Origin: CAYXVF01 sp964468125
GTDB taxonomy: Bacteria > Myxococcota > XYA12-FULL-58-9 > CAYXVF01
Direction: 5' to 3'
DNA: 7,449 bases
Assembly (NCBI GenBank): GCA_964468125.1
Contig: CAYXVF010000176.1
Location: forward strand, 1 to 7,449
A program made the position numbers and the translations under genes. This document shows positions 7,311 through 7,449 of this stretch, piece after piece; the stretch's first letter is position 1; each line of letters opens with the position of its first letter. The notes under the pieces are model-generated. The model was not told the origin of the DNA. It ran no database searches and saw only the letters and a program-made list of their open reading frames with translations.

Positions 7311-7335
7311 CCGGATCTCTCCGGTGACGGGTCAC
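7311..7335. repeat. Two adjacent perfect short dyads
   Basis: CCGGA-TCTC-TCCGG (7311-7324) is followed, sharing one base, by GTGAC-GG-GTCAC (7324-7335). The second has the symmetry of a dimeric repressor site. Both could equally be parts of a folded RNA or of a repeat element. Confidence 0.4.
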
Positions 7336-7421
7336 AGATTCGGCCACGGCGTCGGTTTTCGGTGGAACGGCAATCGACCGCATCGGTCGGCGGGACCGTT
7401 CACTGGCCACTCAGATTCGGC
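7335..7421 (+). repeat. Direct repeat CAGATTCGGC, two copies
   Basis: The ten-base word CAGATTCGGC occurs at 7335-7344 and again at 7412-7421, 67 bases apart. Between them is a perfect hairpin, CGACCG-CAT-CGGTCG (7375-7389). Meaning unknown. Confidence 0.4.
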
Positions 7422-7449
7422 GGTCGGCCTCCAGTATCCCGCTCAACAT

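Larger units (their letters stand above)
7110..7449. other. Non-coding stretch upstream of the protease gene; no gene supported
   Basis: I see no reading frame with a start, ribosome site and recognisable protein. An AT-rich patch at about 7227-7260 (ACATTTCATTCCCAATTAAT) stands out against the GC-rich surroundings and is a reasonable place for the protease promoter, about 130 bases from its start, although no clear -35/-10 pair is visible. The rest, especially 7291-7421, is rich in short dyads and repeats. A gene or mobile element may begin beyond the right edge. Confidence 0.5.

Noticed and set aside
1..7449. CRISPR array, tRNA, rRNA, or transposase gene
   Set aside because: No regular repeat-spacer pattern, no tRNA-like cloverleaf or rRNA sequence, and no transposase motifs were seen on either strand.

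Overview
The window is high-GC and bacterial. It most resembles a myxobacterium-like organism (Myxococcota, formerly Deltaproteobacteria). Three things suggest this: a DWGLAK-type Ser/Thr kinase fused through one membrane helix to WD40 repeats, a small acidic Cys-rich lipoprotein, and a second lipoprotein carrying a papain-type protease. The taxonomic call is inference from gene style, not from a marker gene.

Layout. Bases 1-2571 (+) hold the C-terminal four fifths or so of a heavy-metal-type RND efflux pump (CusA/CzcA-like), cut by the left window edge. Its last codons run directly into a Ser/Thr kinase gene whose 5' part is gone: recognisable kinase sequence begins at the DFG-equivalent motif (2547), with no N-lobe or catalytic loop. 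That kinase/WD40 gene continues to a stop at 4602-4604, but needs four frame changes between 3657 and 4470 to be read through, so it is a pseudogene (or a badly assembled gene). Convergent to it is a small Cys-rich lipoprotein gene (4921 to 4628, -). A roughly 100-base divergent gap separates that from a PAS/class III adenylate cyclase gene (5025-6025, +). The cyclase has lost a central block of its catalytic domain, and its two halves are in different frames. The cyclase stop overlaps the stop of a convergent, intact papain-family lipoprotein gene (7098 to 6022, -). The last 350 bases hold no gene I can support, only an AT-rich patch and several short dyads.

How the parts relate. There is no coherent operon. 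Two exported lipoproteins and a metal-type efflux pump are intact, while the two signalling genes (kinase and cyclase) both carry deletions and frameshifts. The main message is erosion of signalling genes, one of them by a deletion that fused it to the pump gene. The alternative is local assembly error, and read mapping across about 2547, 3657, 4050, 4375, 4465 and 5770 would separate the two. I did not find a convincing new multi-gene system. The most original pieces are the Cys-rich acidic lipoprotein and the lipid-anchored papain-like protease.
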